Source: Nodosilinea sp. LEGE 07088 (GTDB taxonomy: Bacteria; Cyanobacteriota; Cyanobacteriia; Phormidesmidales; Phormidesmidaceae). From it: a stretch of DNA of 52,094 nt. The stretch is taken from the NCBI RefSeq assembly GCF_015207395.1, contig NZ_JADEWX010000026.1, forward strand, positions 1-52,094, given 5' to 3'. The notes beneath the pieces are model-generated. The model was not told the DNA's origin. It ran no database searches and worked only from the letters and a program-made list of their open reading frames with translations. Both the position numbers and the translations under genes were made by a program. Of the stretch, positions 41,999-51,699 are shown one piece after another (the first letter of the stretch is position 1; every line of letters starts with the position of its first letter).

Positions 41999-44041
41999 CT
42001 AGTTGAAGGCACCCGAGGAAGGCATCCTAGACCGCCATTCTCGCAGATTGAGCTGGGCCTGGGCATAGGCCTCGGTTTGAGCCGGTACCGCCTCGGCGAT
42101 CTCAATGGCGCGGTTGAGGTTGACCGCAGATTCGGTTTCAGCTAAGCGCAGAATATCCCAGCTCCAGCGGGTCAGAGCCTGGGTCGCCTCGGCCCGCTGG
42201 GCACTGCTCTCGGGCACTTGCTGGGCCAAGCGCACGGCTTCAGCCAGGGCACTCACGGTGCCGACTTGGGCCGTCTGGTAGGCGGCCTGGAGCTGCTGCT
42301 GACCCTGGAGTTGACTGCGCCAGCCCTGAATACTGGTCTGGGCCTCACCGGATAGGGCGCGCCCTGACCCAATGCGCGAGGCCACGGCCACCGCCTCACC
42401 CAGGCGACCCTGGGCGGCGAGTTGACGAGCCTGAGCCAACACCGGGCCGTCTTCAGCCCGCTGCAGGCTGTCGCGCCACTGTTTGATATCTTGCTGGGCT
42501 TCATCGTAGAGGGCCCTGCCCGACGCGATCTGCCGGGCCGTGGCGATCGCCCCCGCTAGATCGCCCACCTGGGCCTGCTGCTGGGCCTGATTGAGCAGGG
42601 GGCGGTCTTCGGTGGTTTCGATGGTGTCCTGCCAACGGCCAATCTGGGCTGCGGTGTCTTCCCAGGCGGGGTTAGACCGGGAGATCTGCTGAGCTTCAAT
42701 AATCGCCGCCTGGAGATCGGGAATACTACCCGGCAGGGCCACCTGGCGCGCCCATTCCAGCTGCGATCGCCCCTGGATCTCGGCCTGCCAGCGCCGCATC
42801 AGCGCCTGGGCCTTGCCATAGAGAGGACGATCGGCCCCAATGCTCTGGAGCCGCACGACGCCGCCCTCTAGCCCGGTAACACCCCCCTGCCAAGAGAGCT
42901 GACTGGCATCGATCAGCGTGCGCATGTCGGCAATCTCATTGCCCATGGACAGGGACGCCGGAATCGCATCTAGCATCTGCCTCGCAGCCACGACATCGCG
43001 CCGATCTAATTCTGTTTCGGCCATGGCCAGTAGATCGCGGCCAAACTCCTGGATGACTTTCTGGGCTTCGCCATAAACCGGGCTCTGACTGTCAATGCCC
43101 CGGGCCAGAGCGATGGCCTCTTCCATCGCGGTCAGGGTGCGCTTGCGGGCCAGCTCCTTGGCTCGCCCCAGCTGGTTTAGGTCTTCGCGGGCGGCGGTAA
43201 TGCTGGCGGTCAATTCGTCATACTTAACGGTCTCCCAGTGGGTGTTGCCCACGGAGAGCAGCTGAATCGCTTTGGCAAAGGCATCCTGAAAAGCCAGCGC
43301 CGTCAGGTCAGCCGTCGCCGCTGCATAGATGGTTTCGGCCTCTTGCCAAATCTGGTTCCACTCATTGACGCGATCGCTCACTGCCTCGGCAGCAGCGGTA
43401 TGGTCTGGAATGCGGCGGACAATGGCGATCGCCTCGGTGATATCACCCGCCTGAAAGGTGGTTTCGGCCAGGTCAAGAATGCGCTCTGACCACTCCTCAA
43501 TTCGCAGATCAATGTCACCCCGCAGCGGATGGTCAGGGGGTAGGGAGTCGAGCAGGGCGATCGCTTCGAGATAGCCCTCTAGGGTGTCCTGATCGGCATA
43601 GGCCTCGGCGCACTGAACCCGAGTGGTCGCCGCCGCCGTGGGCCAAAAAATAGCCCGACAGTTGGGCAGGTTGGGAATGCGAAAGAGACTGATGGCCGAT
43701 ATCGCCCCCACTCCGGTCACCGCCGCCAGGATGGCCAATGACCAGATCGGCCAATGTTGCGCCAGCCGCTGAATGATGGCCCCACGACGGGGGCGATCGG
43801 CGGCAGTGCCCTCAAGCGGGCTATCCTGGCCCCGCAGGTCGGCCAGGGGGTCGTAGCGGGGGGCGATCGCTGGGTCAGAGGAGTTCTCGTCTAGGGCCGA
43901 GGTTGGAACTCCCCCCAGCTGCCTAGAGAGATTGGGGTTGGAGGCCTGCGGCACTGGCCTGGGAAGCGGTGTCCCAGAAAAATTCCCAGCCCTGGGGGCA
44001 GGAGGAAACGGTCGCTCAGAGGTGTTCCGATCTGGAGCCAT
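41999..44041 (-). CDS. Repeat-rich membrane protein, unknown function (type 1)
   Basis: A 680-residue protein. Seen: a Pro/Ser/Asn-rich cytosolic N-terminus of about 90 residues, one membrane helix (IWSLAILAAVTGVGAISAISLF), the segment NCRAIFWPTAAATTRVQCAEAYADQ, then about eight helical repeats of 45-60 residues. The repeats contain conserved A..A..W and hydrophobic spacing, for example LAGAIATARQIASGRALYDEAQQDIKQWRDSL and LGEAVAVASRIGSGRALSGEAQTSIQGWRSQL, TPR-like helical pairs. Function unknown. Very similar architecture to the 657-residue protein at 46170-48143; both lie on the same strand around gcvT/gcvH. Confidence 0.75.
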   Translation of the reverse strand: MAPDRNTSERPFPPAPRAGNFSGTPLPRPVPQASNPNLSRQLGGVPTSALDENSSDPAIAPRYDPLADLRGQDSPLEGTAADRPRRGAIIQRLAQHWPIWSLAILAAVTGVGAISAISLFRIPNLPNCRAIFWPTAAATTRVQCAEAYADQDTLEGYLEAIALLDSLPPDHPLRGDIDLRIEEWSERILDLAETTFQAGDITEAIAIVRRIPDHTAAAEAVSDRVNEWNQIWQEAETIYAAATADLTALAFQDAFAKAIQLLSVGNTHWETVKYDELTASITAAREDLNQLGRAKELARKRTLTAMEEAIALARGIDSQSPVYGEAQKVIQEFGRDLLAMAETELDRRDVVAARQMLDAIPASLSMGNEIADMRTLIDASQLSWQGGVTGLEGGVVRLQSIGADRPLYGKAQALMRRWQAEIQGRSQLEWARQVALPGSIPDLQAAIIEAQQISRSNPAWEDTAAQIGRWQDTIETTEDRPLLNQAQQQAQVGDLAGAIATARQIASGRALYDEAQQDIKQWRDSLQRAEDGPVLAQARQLAAQGRLGEAVAVASRIGSGRALSGEAQTSIQGWRSQLQGQQQLQAAYQTAQVGTVSALAEAVRLAQQVPESSAQRAEATQALTRWSWDILRLAETESAVNLNRAIEIAEAVPAQTEAYAQAQLNLREWRSRMPSSGAFN

Positions 44042-44237
44042 GCCTACTTCCTAAGACTGGTGGCTAAGAGGTTGATGCCCCTTCTAACCCCGCCATGCCC
44101 AAGACTGACACGATTGGGATAGGCGGTGACCGCTCAAGGGGATACCATTACAGCTGAGCCCTTCGAAGTCAGCATTAGTATAGCGATGTCCTGGGGAGAC
44201 GCAAGAGATCTAGCGCCGACAACACAACTGCGATCAC

Positions 44238-44630
44238 CTACTCACCCACCTGATCTTTATACTCGTCGGCCGTCAGAGCGTCGTCAAGCTCGTCTAGATC
44301 GGTGGCCTTAACTTTAATCAGCCAACCGTCACCGTAGGGGTCATCGCCAATCTGCTCGGGCGCTTCAATCAGGGCCTCGTTGCGCTCTAGCACTTCACCG
44401 GTAACCGGCGACTTGAGTTCTTCCACGGCCTTGACCGACTCAACCGTGCCAAACTTTTCACTCTTTTCGAGGCTGTCACCGATCTCAGGCAGCTCCAGGA
44501 AAACAATATCGCCGAGCTGATCGATGGCAAAGGCGGTAATGCCAATGGTGACAATGCCCTCGTCTTCGTCGGTACGGGCATATTCGTGACTGTCGAGATA
44601 CTTCAGAGTTTCGGGATATTCAAATGCCAT
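44238..44630 (-). CDS. gcvH: Glycine cleavage system H protein
   Basis: A 130-residue lipoyl-domain carrier protein. Seen: start [51 protein letters not shown] and the lipoyl lysine K67 in [17 protein letters not shown], followed by [11 protein letters not shown]. It shuttles the aminomethyl group between P protein, T protein and L protein during glycine breakdown, important in photorespiration. Full family length. Located after gcvT on the same strand with a 217-base gap; gcvP and lpd are not in the window. Confidence 0.97.
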   Translation of the reverse strand: MAFEYPETLKYLDSHEYARTDEDEGIVTIGITAFAIDQLGDIVFLELPEIGDSLEKSEKFGTVESVKAVEELKSPVTGEVLERNEALIEAPEQIGDDPYGDGWLIKVKATDLDELDDALTADEYKDQVGE

Positions 44631-44847
44631 GGCATAACCTCACATCGGCCAGAGAGAATGATAGTACGGTCTAGTCGACACCGCCGGTAGAATCCAGTGC
44701 CAGTGTGCCACGAGTCAACCGATTTGGTGCAGAGAAAGTCAGGTAAGACCAGGAAATGTCTAAAGAAGTGGACAAATTAGACGGCAGCACCAGGAAATGA
44801 AAGGGCCCTAGGGGAACAGGCAAGGCCTCCTCGATCAGCCCCAAGGC

Positions 44848-45945
44848 TTAGCTGGCTCGATAGAAGGGGCGTTTGACTACGGTGGCCGGGCGCGGTTCCC
44901 CACGCACCTCAACCTCTAGAGTCTGGCCTATTTTGGCCGCCGCTGGCGGCACGTAGGCCAGGGCAATGGGAAGATTGAGCGTCGGGGCCAGGGTTCCGCT
45001 GGTGACGGTGCCCACTGCGTCTCCTTGATACAGCACCGGGTAACCGTGGCGGGCAATATGACGGCCCGCCATCGTCAGCCCCACCAATCGCCGCTGCATG
45101 CCGTCGGCTTTTTGGGCTTCTAGCACCGCACGACCGATAAAATCGCCTTTTTCTGGCAGGTGTACCAGCCACCCTAGCCCGGCCTCCAAGGGGCTGGTAG
45201 TGTCGTCAATATCTTGGCCGTAGAGCGCCATAGCGGCCTCTAGACGCAGGGTATCGCGCGCCCCCAAACCACAGGGAACCGCCCCAGCAGCCGTCAGGGC
45301 CTGCCACAGCCCCTCGGCCATAGCCGGGGCCACCATAATTTCAAACCCGTCTTCGCCGGTATAGCCGGTGCGGGCGAGCCAACCGGGCTGACCGAGCACC
45401 TGGGTATCTTGGTGGGCAAAGCGGCCCAGGGTGCTCAAATCAAGGGCTACGTGAGGCTGGAGTAGGGCGGCGGCGGCAGGCCCCTGAAGGGAGATCAGAG
45501 CGCGATCGCGCGATTCATCCACCAGATCTATACCACTGCCTGCCAGATGCTCCACCAGCCAGATTTTGTCTTTGTCAGTGGTGGCGGCGTTGACAATCAA
45601 CGCCACCGTCTCAACCGCTGCCCCCAGCGGCGATTTAAGGTACACAATCAGATCGTCAATGATGCCGCCCTGGGGGTTTAGCAGCACCGTATACTGCGCC
45701 AAGCCCGGCGCTAGTCGCTCCAGGTTAGAGGGCACCAACCGCTGTAGTGCCGCTATCACCCCCGGCCCGGTGAGCGTGAACTTGCCCATGTGTGAAATAT
45801 CAAATAGCCCCGCCCGCTCGCGCACCGCCTGATGTTCCTGCTTGATGCCGCCAAACTGCACCGGCATAGACCAGCCGGCAAACTCAGTCATGCGGGCAGA
45901 TTGGTCTAGGCAAGCAGAATATAGCGGGGTTTGTAACGAAGCCAT
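44848..45945 (-). CDS. gcvT: Glycine cleavage system T protein (aminomethyltransferase)
   Basis: A 365-residue tetrahydrofolate-dependent enzyme that transfers the methylene from the H protein's aminomethyl-lipoyl to THF, releasing ammonia. Seen: [32 protein letters not shown] at the N-terminus, [32 protein letters not shown] (the catalytic Asp in [10 protein letters not shown]) and LGWLVHL. Full length. On the same strand as gcvH, 217 bases upstream, and likely acting with it. No riboswitch was recognised upstream. Confidence 0.96.
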   Translation of the reverse strand: MASLQTPLYSACLDQSARMTEFAGWSMPVQFGGIKQEHQAVRERAGLFDISHMGKFTLTGPGVIAALQRLVPSNLERLAPGLAQYTVLLNPQGGIIDDLIVYLKSPLGAAVETVALIVNAATTDKDKIWLVEHLAGSGIDLVDESRDRALISLQGPAAAALLQPHVALDLSTLGRFAHQDTQVLGQPGWLARTGYTGEDGFEIMVAPAMAEGLWQALTAAGAVPCGLGARDTLRLEAAMALYGQDIDDTTSPLEAGLGWLVHLPEKGDFIGRAVLEAQKADGMQRRLVGLTMAGRHIARHGYPVLYQGDAVGTVTSGTLAPTLNLPIALAYVPPAAAKIGQTLEVEVRGEPRPATVVKRPFYRAS

Positions 45946-46107
45946 AGGTGGGAGTTTTAGAATTACAACATCAGAGTGTACTGAGATAGTTTATCCATAG
46001 GAAAAACCAAATTAGGCTGGTCGCCTTGAGTTCCCAGCAGACTAGCGCTAGCCTGATTGCCCTTGTGCAGCCGTCTAGGCAGAGAGGGTGAGGCACCAGA
46101 GGCTTAA

Positions 46108-46138
46108 CCAGCACATTACTGCCGCTATGGTGTGCTGG
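46108..46138. other. Hairpin CCAGCACA/TGTGCTGG
   Basis: Perfect 8-base arms separated by 15 bases lie between the gcvT start and the end of the 657-residue protein gene. On the reverse strand it is 32 bases past that gene's stop, so it could act as a factor-dependent or RNA-processing end; no T-run follows. Confidence 0.35.
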
Positions 46139-46169
46139 CCAGCTGACAGTCAGATGTCTCTAATGGCCT

Positions 46170-48143
46170 TTAATTTTTGATAAAACCACCCAAGTCTGGT
46201 CGATAGCGAGCTACAAAACTACCCTGGGCATCGTAGATGGCGACCTGACGGTCAACCTGGTGACTGGTGGTGATAATTTGCTCGATCAGTTGTTTAACGT
46301 TGGGGCTGAGCTGGTTGGTAAACGCAAAGGTGCCGTCAGCCGCTGGGGGCGTAATCGACTGACGCAGGGGTTCAGCCAGCTGGCTGGAGAGAATCACCTG
46401 GATTTGACTGGGGTCTTCGCGCACGGTGCAGGGGGTCGCTGAGGATTGACAAATCTGGGCCAGGGAGGTGGTTAAGACTTGCAGAGCCACAGCAGAGCGC
46501 AGGCGGTTTTCGGCATTGTTGAGGGCAGGTTGGTAGGTTTCGAGCAACACGGCCCCTTCCTCCGTCAGGATAGTGTCTGCGGGAATTTGTTGAGCACTGG
46601 CTACCGCCTGCCGCCACTGGGTCGCCGCTAGAGTCCACTGATTTTTGGCTTCGTAGGCGGCGGCGGCCCGAGCCGCCTGCACGGCCTGATGGTAGTTGTG
46701 GGCGCCGGCTTCTTCTAGGGTCGCTCGGTTGGTTACCCGGCTGAGTTGCTGCCGGTAGTCTTGAATCTGGGCCTGGGCTTCGCTGTAGACCATAGTGCCC
46801 TGGGGAATGAGCGATAGTCCATTGATGGCGGCCTGCCATTCTTTGCTGGCCAGTTGCCAGCCAGCTAGGGAGTTGGCGGTTTCCATGCGCTGCTGAGCCA
46901 GGGTGCCAGTTTGCAGAGCGGTATTAAAATTGGCCTCGGCCTCCTCTTCGGCGACAATCCGGCGGCCAATGGCGCTGTAGTTGGCGCGGTACTCTCGCAG
47001 CTTTTGTTGACTGTAGTCGAAGGCAGTGCTGTCGGCGGAGACCGTCTCTAGGCGGCCCATGGCCTGCTGCCACAGCAGGTGTATGTTAACCCAGCGCTCC
47101 ACTGGGTGGGGCGGGTTTTGGCTCAGGTTGGCGGCTTCGCGCGCTAGCGTCTGAGCCTGAATGACGGCATCGAGGGAGGCGATGCTGCCCCGGTATCGCT
47201 GTAGATCGACTTGAACCGCATCATAGTGAGACGACCAGACGGGCACGGGCTCTAGCAGGTCAATCGCTGCTTGCAGATCGGTCTGAGCCATCGCTAGGTC
47301 GTCGCCAGTGGGGAGACCTGCCAGGGTGCCCTGAGCCCCATCGTAAAACTCGGTAGCCTGATCGATGCGATCGCAGCTCCCCAACACACAGGGTCGCGAG
47401 AGGGCATAGGCAAAAGCCCCACTGCCCACCAAAATCAGCCCCGCTACGCCATAGCTCCAGTAATCACGCAGCGATCGCAGCCCAGTCCCTACCCAGGCTT
47501 GCCCACGACTGATCCAGCCAGGGCCGTCAGGGGGTTGCACCACTGCATCGGGGCGGGCCAGGGCGGCATCGCTAAACGGCGTCACCGGGCTAGATGCTTC
47601 AGCCGAGGGGGTTTCTGCCGAGAGGTTTTCTGGGCCATAGCCCAGGTCATCCTCTGGGAGCCCAGATTCATCTACAACCCCGGGCTGAGCATCGGACTCT
47701 GGGCTTTTGGGGTCGGCCTGGTCTAGTGAGTCGGGCTGGTCTAGCTCGGTCACGGTAGCGGCGTCATCGAGTTCTGGGGCAAACAGGACTCGGGCGGCAT
47801 CCTCAGGCTGCCAGGTAAAGGTGTGCATGGCGTAGGGCTGGGCCGCCGCCTTGAGCTTGAGGTAAATCCGTACAGAAATTGACTGGGCCATGGCCCAGTC
47901 GGCCTCGGGTAGCCCCGCCATCACCACCACATGGCGAAAAGCGGCCTCCAGCTCTTGCAGCAGCCCCTTGGGGTCATCCACCTCTGGATCAGAATGCTGG
48001 CCTAACAGCAGCAGCCTCCCCAGCCGCTCTGAACAGTCTAGGGTCGTGAGGCCAGGATGGAGGGGATGGGCACCGAGGTAATGGGTAAAAGCCTGGTGAA
48101 GGGGCTCAAGCCCCGTGTGCGTTGGCGGTAGTAGTGAGGTCAT
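46170..48143 (-). CDS. Repeat-rich membrane protein, unknown function (type 2)
   Basis: A 657-residue protein. Seen: an N-terminal cytosolic globular part (TSLLPPTHTGLEPLHQAFTHYL...FRHVVVMAGLPEADWAMAQSISVRIYLKLKAAAQ), an acidic/Pro-rich linker, one membrane helix (YGVAGLILVGSGAFAYAL) followed by CVLGSCDRIDQATEFYDGA with two close cysteines, then helical repeats with AA and W positions (WRQAVASAQQIPADT, WQAAINGLSLIPQGT). A C-terminal domain (QVILSSQLAEPLRQ) follows. Same plan as the 680-residue protein (helix, Cys pair, A/W helical repeats). Function unknown. ATG 48143 is chosen; a longer frame opens at 48251. Confidence 0.75.
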   Translation of the reverse strand: MTSLLPPTHTGLEPLHQAFTHYLGAHPLHPGLTTLDCSERLGRLLLLGQHSDPEVDDPKGLLQELEAAFRHVVVMAGLPEADWAMAQSISVRIYLKLKAAAQPYAMHTFTWQPEDAARVLFAPELDDAATVTELDQPDSLDQADPKSPESDAQPGVVDESGLPEDDLGYGPENLSAETPSAEASSPVTPFSDAALARPDAVVQPPDGPGWISRGQAWVGTGLRSLRDYWSYGVAGLILVGSGAFAYALSRPCVLGSCDRIDQATEFYDGAQGTLAGLPTGDDLAMAQTDLQAAIDLLEPVPVWSSHYDAVQVDLQRYRGSIASLDAVIQAQTLAREAANLSQNPPHPVERWVNIHLLWQQAMGRLETVSADSTAFDYSQQKLREYRANYSAIGRRIVAEEEAEANFNTALQTGTLAQQRMETANSLAGWQLASKEWQAAINGLSLIPQGTMVYSEAQAQIQDYRQQLSRVTNRATLEEAGAHNYHQAVQAARAAAAYEAKNQWTLAATQWRQAVASAQQIPADTILTEEGAVLLETYQPALNNAENRLRSAVALQVLTTSLAQICQSSATPCTVREDPSQIQVILSSQLAEPLRQSITPPAADGTFAFTNQLSPNVKQLIEQIITTSHQVDRQVAIYDAQGSFVARYRPDLGGFIKN

Positions 48144-48260
48144 AGGGTAACCATGGATATCGCCCCAAGCAGTCACGCTCCAAAGCTTGAACGACACAAG
48201 CATAAACTCTGTTAGTGAGTATGCTAGTGCAAGGTTGATGTTCTGGGACAATCTTTTGCA

Positions 48261-48974
48261 GTGCTGATCCTAATTGTGGAAGATGAGGCCGAAATAGCCC
48301 GTTTAATCCGGCTTTACCTGGAGAAAGAGGGCTTTACCTGCGAGACCTGCGAAGACGGTGAAACGGCGCTGCGCTACCAGCAGACGCTCCAACCCGATCT
48401 GATCATTCTCGATGTGATGCTGCCTCAGCTCGATGGGCTAGAGGTGTGCACCCGCATTCGCCAGGGGCCGGGGGCTAAGGATCCCTATATTCTGATGCTC
48501 ACGGCTCGAGGGGAAGAAATTGATCGCATTATTGGCCTGTCTACCGGGGCCGATGACTATCTGGTGAAGCCCTTCAGCCCCCGCGAGCTGGTCGCTCGCG
48601 TGCGCGCGCTGCTGCGCCGCAGCCTGCGCCACAGCCAAGAAGCCTCTACCCAGACCTACCGCACGGCTCATTTCACCGTTGATCTCGACCAGCGCATCGC
48701 CCATCGGCAGGCAACTGGCAATGAGGCCGAACTGCTCGATCTCACCCCCCTAGAATTTGACCTGCTGGCCACCTTTATGAGCTACCCAGGCCGCGTCTGG
48801 AGCCGCCATCACCTGATCGAAAAGCTCTGGGGAGAAGATTTCTTTGGCGATGAGCGGGTCGTCGATACCCACATTGCCCGCCTGCGCAAAAAAGTTGAAC
48901 CCGATTCGTCGCAGCCCACCTTTGTTAAAACCGTGACCGGGGTAGGGTATCGGTTTGAAGATGAGTCGGTGTAA
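48261..48974 (+). CDS. OmpR/PhoB-family response regulator
   Basis: A 237-residue two-domain regulator. Seen: receiver domain with acidic pocket EDE (residues 7-9), phospho-acceptor D51 (LIILDVMLPQLDG), T81 (LTARG) and K103 (VKPF), then a winged-helix DNA-binding domain (about 135-235) with PLEFDLLATFMSYPGRVWSRHHLIEKLWGEDFFGDERVVDTHIARLRKKV and TVTGVGYRF, a PhoB-type C-terminal. No histidine kinase is adjacent, so it is an orphan. Start is GTG 48261; there is no strong ribosome binding site. The methyltransferase gene follows 8 bases after its stop. Confidence 0.93.
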   Translation: MLILIVEDEAEIARLIRLYLEKEGFTCETCEDGETALRYQQTLQPDLIILDVMLPQLDGLEVCTRIRQGPGAKDPYILMLTARGEEIDRIIGLSTGADDYLVKPFSPRELVARVRALLRRSLRHSQEASTQTYRTAHFTVDLDQRIAHRQATGNEAELLDLTPLEFDLLATFMSYPGRVWSRHHLIEKLWGEDFFGDERVVDTHIARLRKKVEPDSSQPTFVKTVTGVGYRFEDESV

Positions 48975-48982
48975 CAATCTCC

Positions 48983-49777
48983 ATGCCCCTCTGGCAACTC
49001 GACCAAATTCGCATTGTTCTGGTTGAACCGGCTGGCCCCCTAAACGTGGGGGCCACCGCCCGAGTCATGAAAAATATGGGGCTGCGTCAGTTGGTGCTGG
49101 TTAACCCTCAGTGTGATCTGGCCTCTGCCGAGGCCCAACGCATGGCGGTACATGGCGGTGATGTGTTGGCCGCCGCCACCATTGCCCCCACGCTACCCGA
49201 GGCCCTAGCCGGGTGTGAACGCGCGATCGCCACCACTGGCCGCCTACACCCCCAAGCCCAGCCCCTAGACCGACCAGAAGTGGCCCTGCCCTGGCTGCTG
49301 CCGCCCACCCCCGAGCACACATTTGCCGCTGCGCTGGTATTTGGCCCCGAAGATCGCGGGCTGAGTAACGATGAGCTAGTTTATACCCAGCGCTGGATCC
49401 GGATTCCGGCCACCGATGATTATCCCTCGCTCAATCTGGCCCAGGCCGTAGCCGTATGTGGCTACCTACTCCACCGCTTTGCCCTGGCTGAAGCAGGGGC
49501 CGAAGTGGGGGCAGCCTTGGCAACGCCGCTGGCTGCCACCCACTCCAAGCGGGAGCTAGCCCACAGCGCCCCTCTAGATCAAATAGAGATGTTTTATGGG
49601 GATTTGGAAGTCCTTTTGCTCAAGATCGGTTATCTTTACCCCCATACCGCCCCCAGTCGCATGGCAAAATTGCGGCAATTGTTGCATCGTGCCGAACCAG
49701 ATAGCCAGGAGTTGGCTATGCTTAGGGGCATTCTGCGGCAGATCAACTGGGCGGTAGAGAGCCTCCATCAAGACTAG
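48983..49777 (+). CDS. TrmJ/SpoU-family RNA methyltransferase
   Basis: A 264-residue SPOUT-class methyltransferase for 2'-O-methylation of tRNA or rRNA. Seen: IRIVLVEPAGPLNVGATARVMKNMGLRQLVLVNPQCD (SpoU motif 1 with N-x-GATAR), LVFGPEDRGLSNDELVYTQRWIRIPATDDYPSLNLAQAVAVCGYLL (motifs 2 and 3, the SAM knot). The N-terminus plus C-terminal domain with EMFYGDLEVLLLKIGYL fits TrmJ-type tRNA (cytidine/uridine-32) methyltransferase; the exact target is not proved. Start ATG 48983, 8 bases after the regulator stop, so the two are likely co-transcribed. Confidence 0.88.
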   Translation: MPLWQLDQIRIVLVEPAGPLNVGATARVMKNMGLRQLVLVNPQCDLASAEAQRMAVHGGDVLAAATIAPTLPEALAGCERAIATTGRLHPQAQPLDRPEVALPWLLPPTPEHTFAAALVFGPEDRGLSNDELVYTQRWIRIPATDDYPSLNLAQAVAVCGYLLHRFALAEAGAEVGAALATPLAATHSKRELAHSAPLDQIEMFYGDLEVLLLKIGYLYPHTAPSRMAKLRQLLHRAEPDSQELAMLRGILRQINWAVESLHQD

Positions 49778-49832
49778 CTAATCGGGAGTCTGGGGCTGGC
49801 TGGCAGCGTCACATAGGGCATGAGCAAAGCAC

Positions 49833-51659
49833 ATGGCACAGTACGACGATTCTCACAATCCTTTTTCGGCGACGGGTCGATCTGAGGACAGTTTATCCTG
49901 GCGGGAATCTGCCCCTGCTCCCCAGGGCAGCGGCGGACAAACGGGTCTACATCTGCCTGGCGAGACTGAAGTAGACACCTGGCGGAGCGAAGGTGGCCAG
50001 CGACCATCGCCTGAGTCTCGCCGTCGCAACCAATGGCGACAGTTTCAGCAGCTCACCTCCGACTTTGGCACCCCGGCCCCGGAGCCTGAACCAGCACCTC
50101 GACCAGCGGCCCGCAACGCTGCCTTGCCTACCTTTAAGCGTGGCCCAGTACCCACTTCGTCTCGCCCCGAGGCCACGCATCCTGACTCCATCGGCACCAC
50201 CAGTACGCCTCCCCTGCGACTAGCGGCTCCTGGGCCCAGAGCTCCTGGACTAAGGGCCTCTGGGCCAGCACCCCTCCAAATGCACCCCCACAGCATGCCC
50301 GCCAATGCTCTCAACGTCTCGGCTGGGGCGGCGGCGGGTCAGCCCCATGCCGGCGGGTCGCCCAATGTGACTCCACTACGTCGCCAGCCTCGTCGCCCCC
50401 AAAGGCCCTCCTCGTCTTCTCCGGTCGCTCCCTCCGCCCCGCTCCCGGGACTTGAAGAAACGACCCCGCCACGGCGATCGCGGCTATCCACCGCCCAACG
50501 ACGCATCGCTAACCCGCCGCTACCGTTGCTCTACTTAATTCGGCTGGTGATTTTCGGGGTGGGGGTAGCGGCGATCGCCGGCACCCTGCTGTCGGTTCTG
50601 AGCCCTAGCAATGTAGCCTCTACTCGCGATGGCGAGACACCAACGCCCCAAACCGCTGCTGCCCCTGCGGGAGGGGCGCTGGTGCAGGGTACTGCGGCCG
50701 ATACTGTGACCGATCTGCGACTCACCAGTGAAAGCAGCCGCCTGGTGGGCGAGCTAGAGCAACTCGCTACCCTCACTCCTGGCTTGACCTCCACTGCGTT
50801 TGCGGTAGATCTCGACTCAGGCCAGTATGTTGACCTGGGTGGGGCCGAGCCAGTGGCCGCAGCTAGCACCATTAAAATGCCGATTTTGGTGGCCTTTTTG
50901 CAGCAGGTTGATGCGGGCAACGTCACCCTTAACCAGGCCATTGCCCTCCGGGAGGATGCCATCGCTGGCGGTTCAGGTACCCTTGGCACCGAAGCCGTAG
51001 GTACCGAATACACCGCCCTGGAGATAGCGACCCGCATGATAGTCTCCAGCGACAACACCGCTACCAATCTGATGATTGGTGCCCTGGGCGGGGTTGAGGC
51101 CCTCAATCAGACCTTTGCCACCTGGGGATTAGAGCACACCGTGTTGCGCAACCCGCTGCCCGACTTAGAGGGTACCAATACCACCAGTGCCAAGGATCTG
51201 GCGCTGATTTTGGCCCTGGTTGACCAAGGGGGGCTGCTAACGCCGCGATCGCGCGATCGCCTGTTTAGCATCATGCAGCGCACCGAAAACGACAGCCTGA
51301 TTCCGTCGGGTATCAACGATCGCTCGCTAACGGCCCACAAAACCGGCGACATTGGCTCTCTGCTGGGCGACGTTGCCCTCGTCGATGTCCCCAACGGTAA
51401 GCGCTACGTCTTGGCCCTGCTGGTGCAGCGCCCCAGCAATGACGGGCGGGCCAGTGAACTGATTCGCCGCATGACCGAAACTATCCACACTGAAATGGCT
51501 CAACCGGTAGCCCCCGTGGGCAACCCCAATGCGGCTCAGCCCAGCCCCACCGACTCAGCTGACAGCCCCTATAACGTTGAAGACCCCGATGCAGTAGAGC
51601 CCGTAGACATGAACCTGCCGGATCGCGCCCCAGCGCGGGATGAGATTCCACCCGGGTAG
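49833..51659 (+). CDS. Membrane-anchored serine beta-lactamase-fold protein
   Basis: A 608-residue protein. Seen: a long Pro/Ser/Ala-rich disordered N-terminal part (about 1-228), one membrane helix (LPLLYLIRLVIFGVGVAAIAGTLLSVL, about 230-256), then a class A beta-lactamase-like domain (about 300-535) with S345-T-I-K348 (SxxK), S406-D407-N408 (SDN), and K503-T-G (KTG), and an acidic C-terminal tail. All three catalytic blocks are intact. Such proteins in cyanobacteria may be true beta-lactamases or DD-peptidase-like peptidoglycan enzymes; the family (beta-lactamase2) contains both. It is upstream of a convergent gene. Confidence 0.88.
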   Translation: MAQYDDSHNPFSATGRSEDSLSWRESAPAPQGSGGQTGLHLPGETEVDTWRSEGGQRPSPESRRRNQWRQFQQLTSDFGTPAPEPEPAPRPAARNAALPTFKRGPVPTSSRPEATHPDSIGTTSTPPLRLAAPGPRAPGLRASGPAPLQMHPHSMPANALNVSAGAAAGQPHAGGSPNVTPLRRQPRRPQRPSSSSPVAPSAPLPGLEETTPPRRSRLSTAQRRIANPPLPLLYLIRLVIFGVGVAAIAGTLLSVLSPSNVASTRDGETPTPQTAAAPAGGALVQGTAADTVTDLRLTSESSRLVGELEQLATLTPGLTSTAFAVDLDSGQYVDLGGAEPVAAASTIKMPILVAFLQQVDAGNVTLNQAIALREDAIAGGSGTLGTEAVGTEYTALEIATRMIVSSDNTATNLMIGALGGVEALNQTFATWGLEHTVLRNPLPDLEGTNTTSAKDLALILALVDQGGLLTPRSRDRLFSIMQRTENDSLIPSGINDRSLTAHKTGDIGSLLGDVALVDVPNGKRYVLALLVQRPSNDGRASELIRRMTETIHTEMAQPVAPVGNPNAAQPSPTDSADSPYNVEDPDAVEPVDMNLPDRAPARDEIPPG

Positions 51660-51699
51660 GCAATGGTCGGTAACAGATAGCACGGTTACTCAGTTGACC

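Noticed and set aside
45946-46169. Possible glycine riboswitch upstream of gcvT
   Set aside because: A GGGCAA-like stretch is present on the reverse strand, but the conserved core segments and the tandem aptamer layout of glycine riboswitches are not recognisable.
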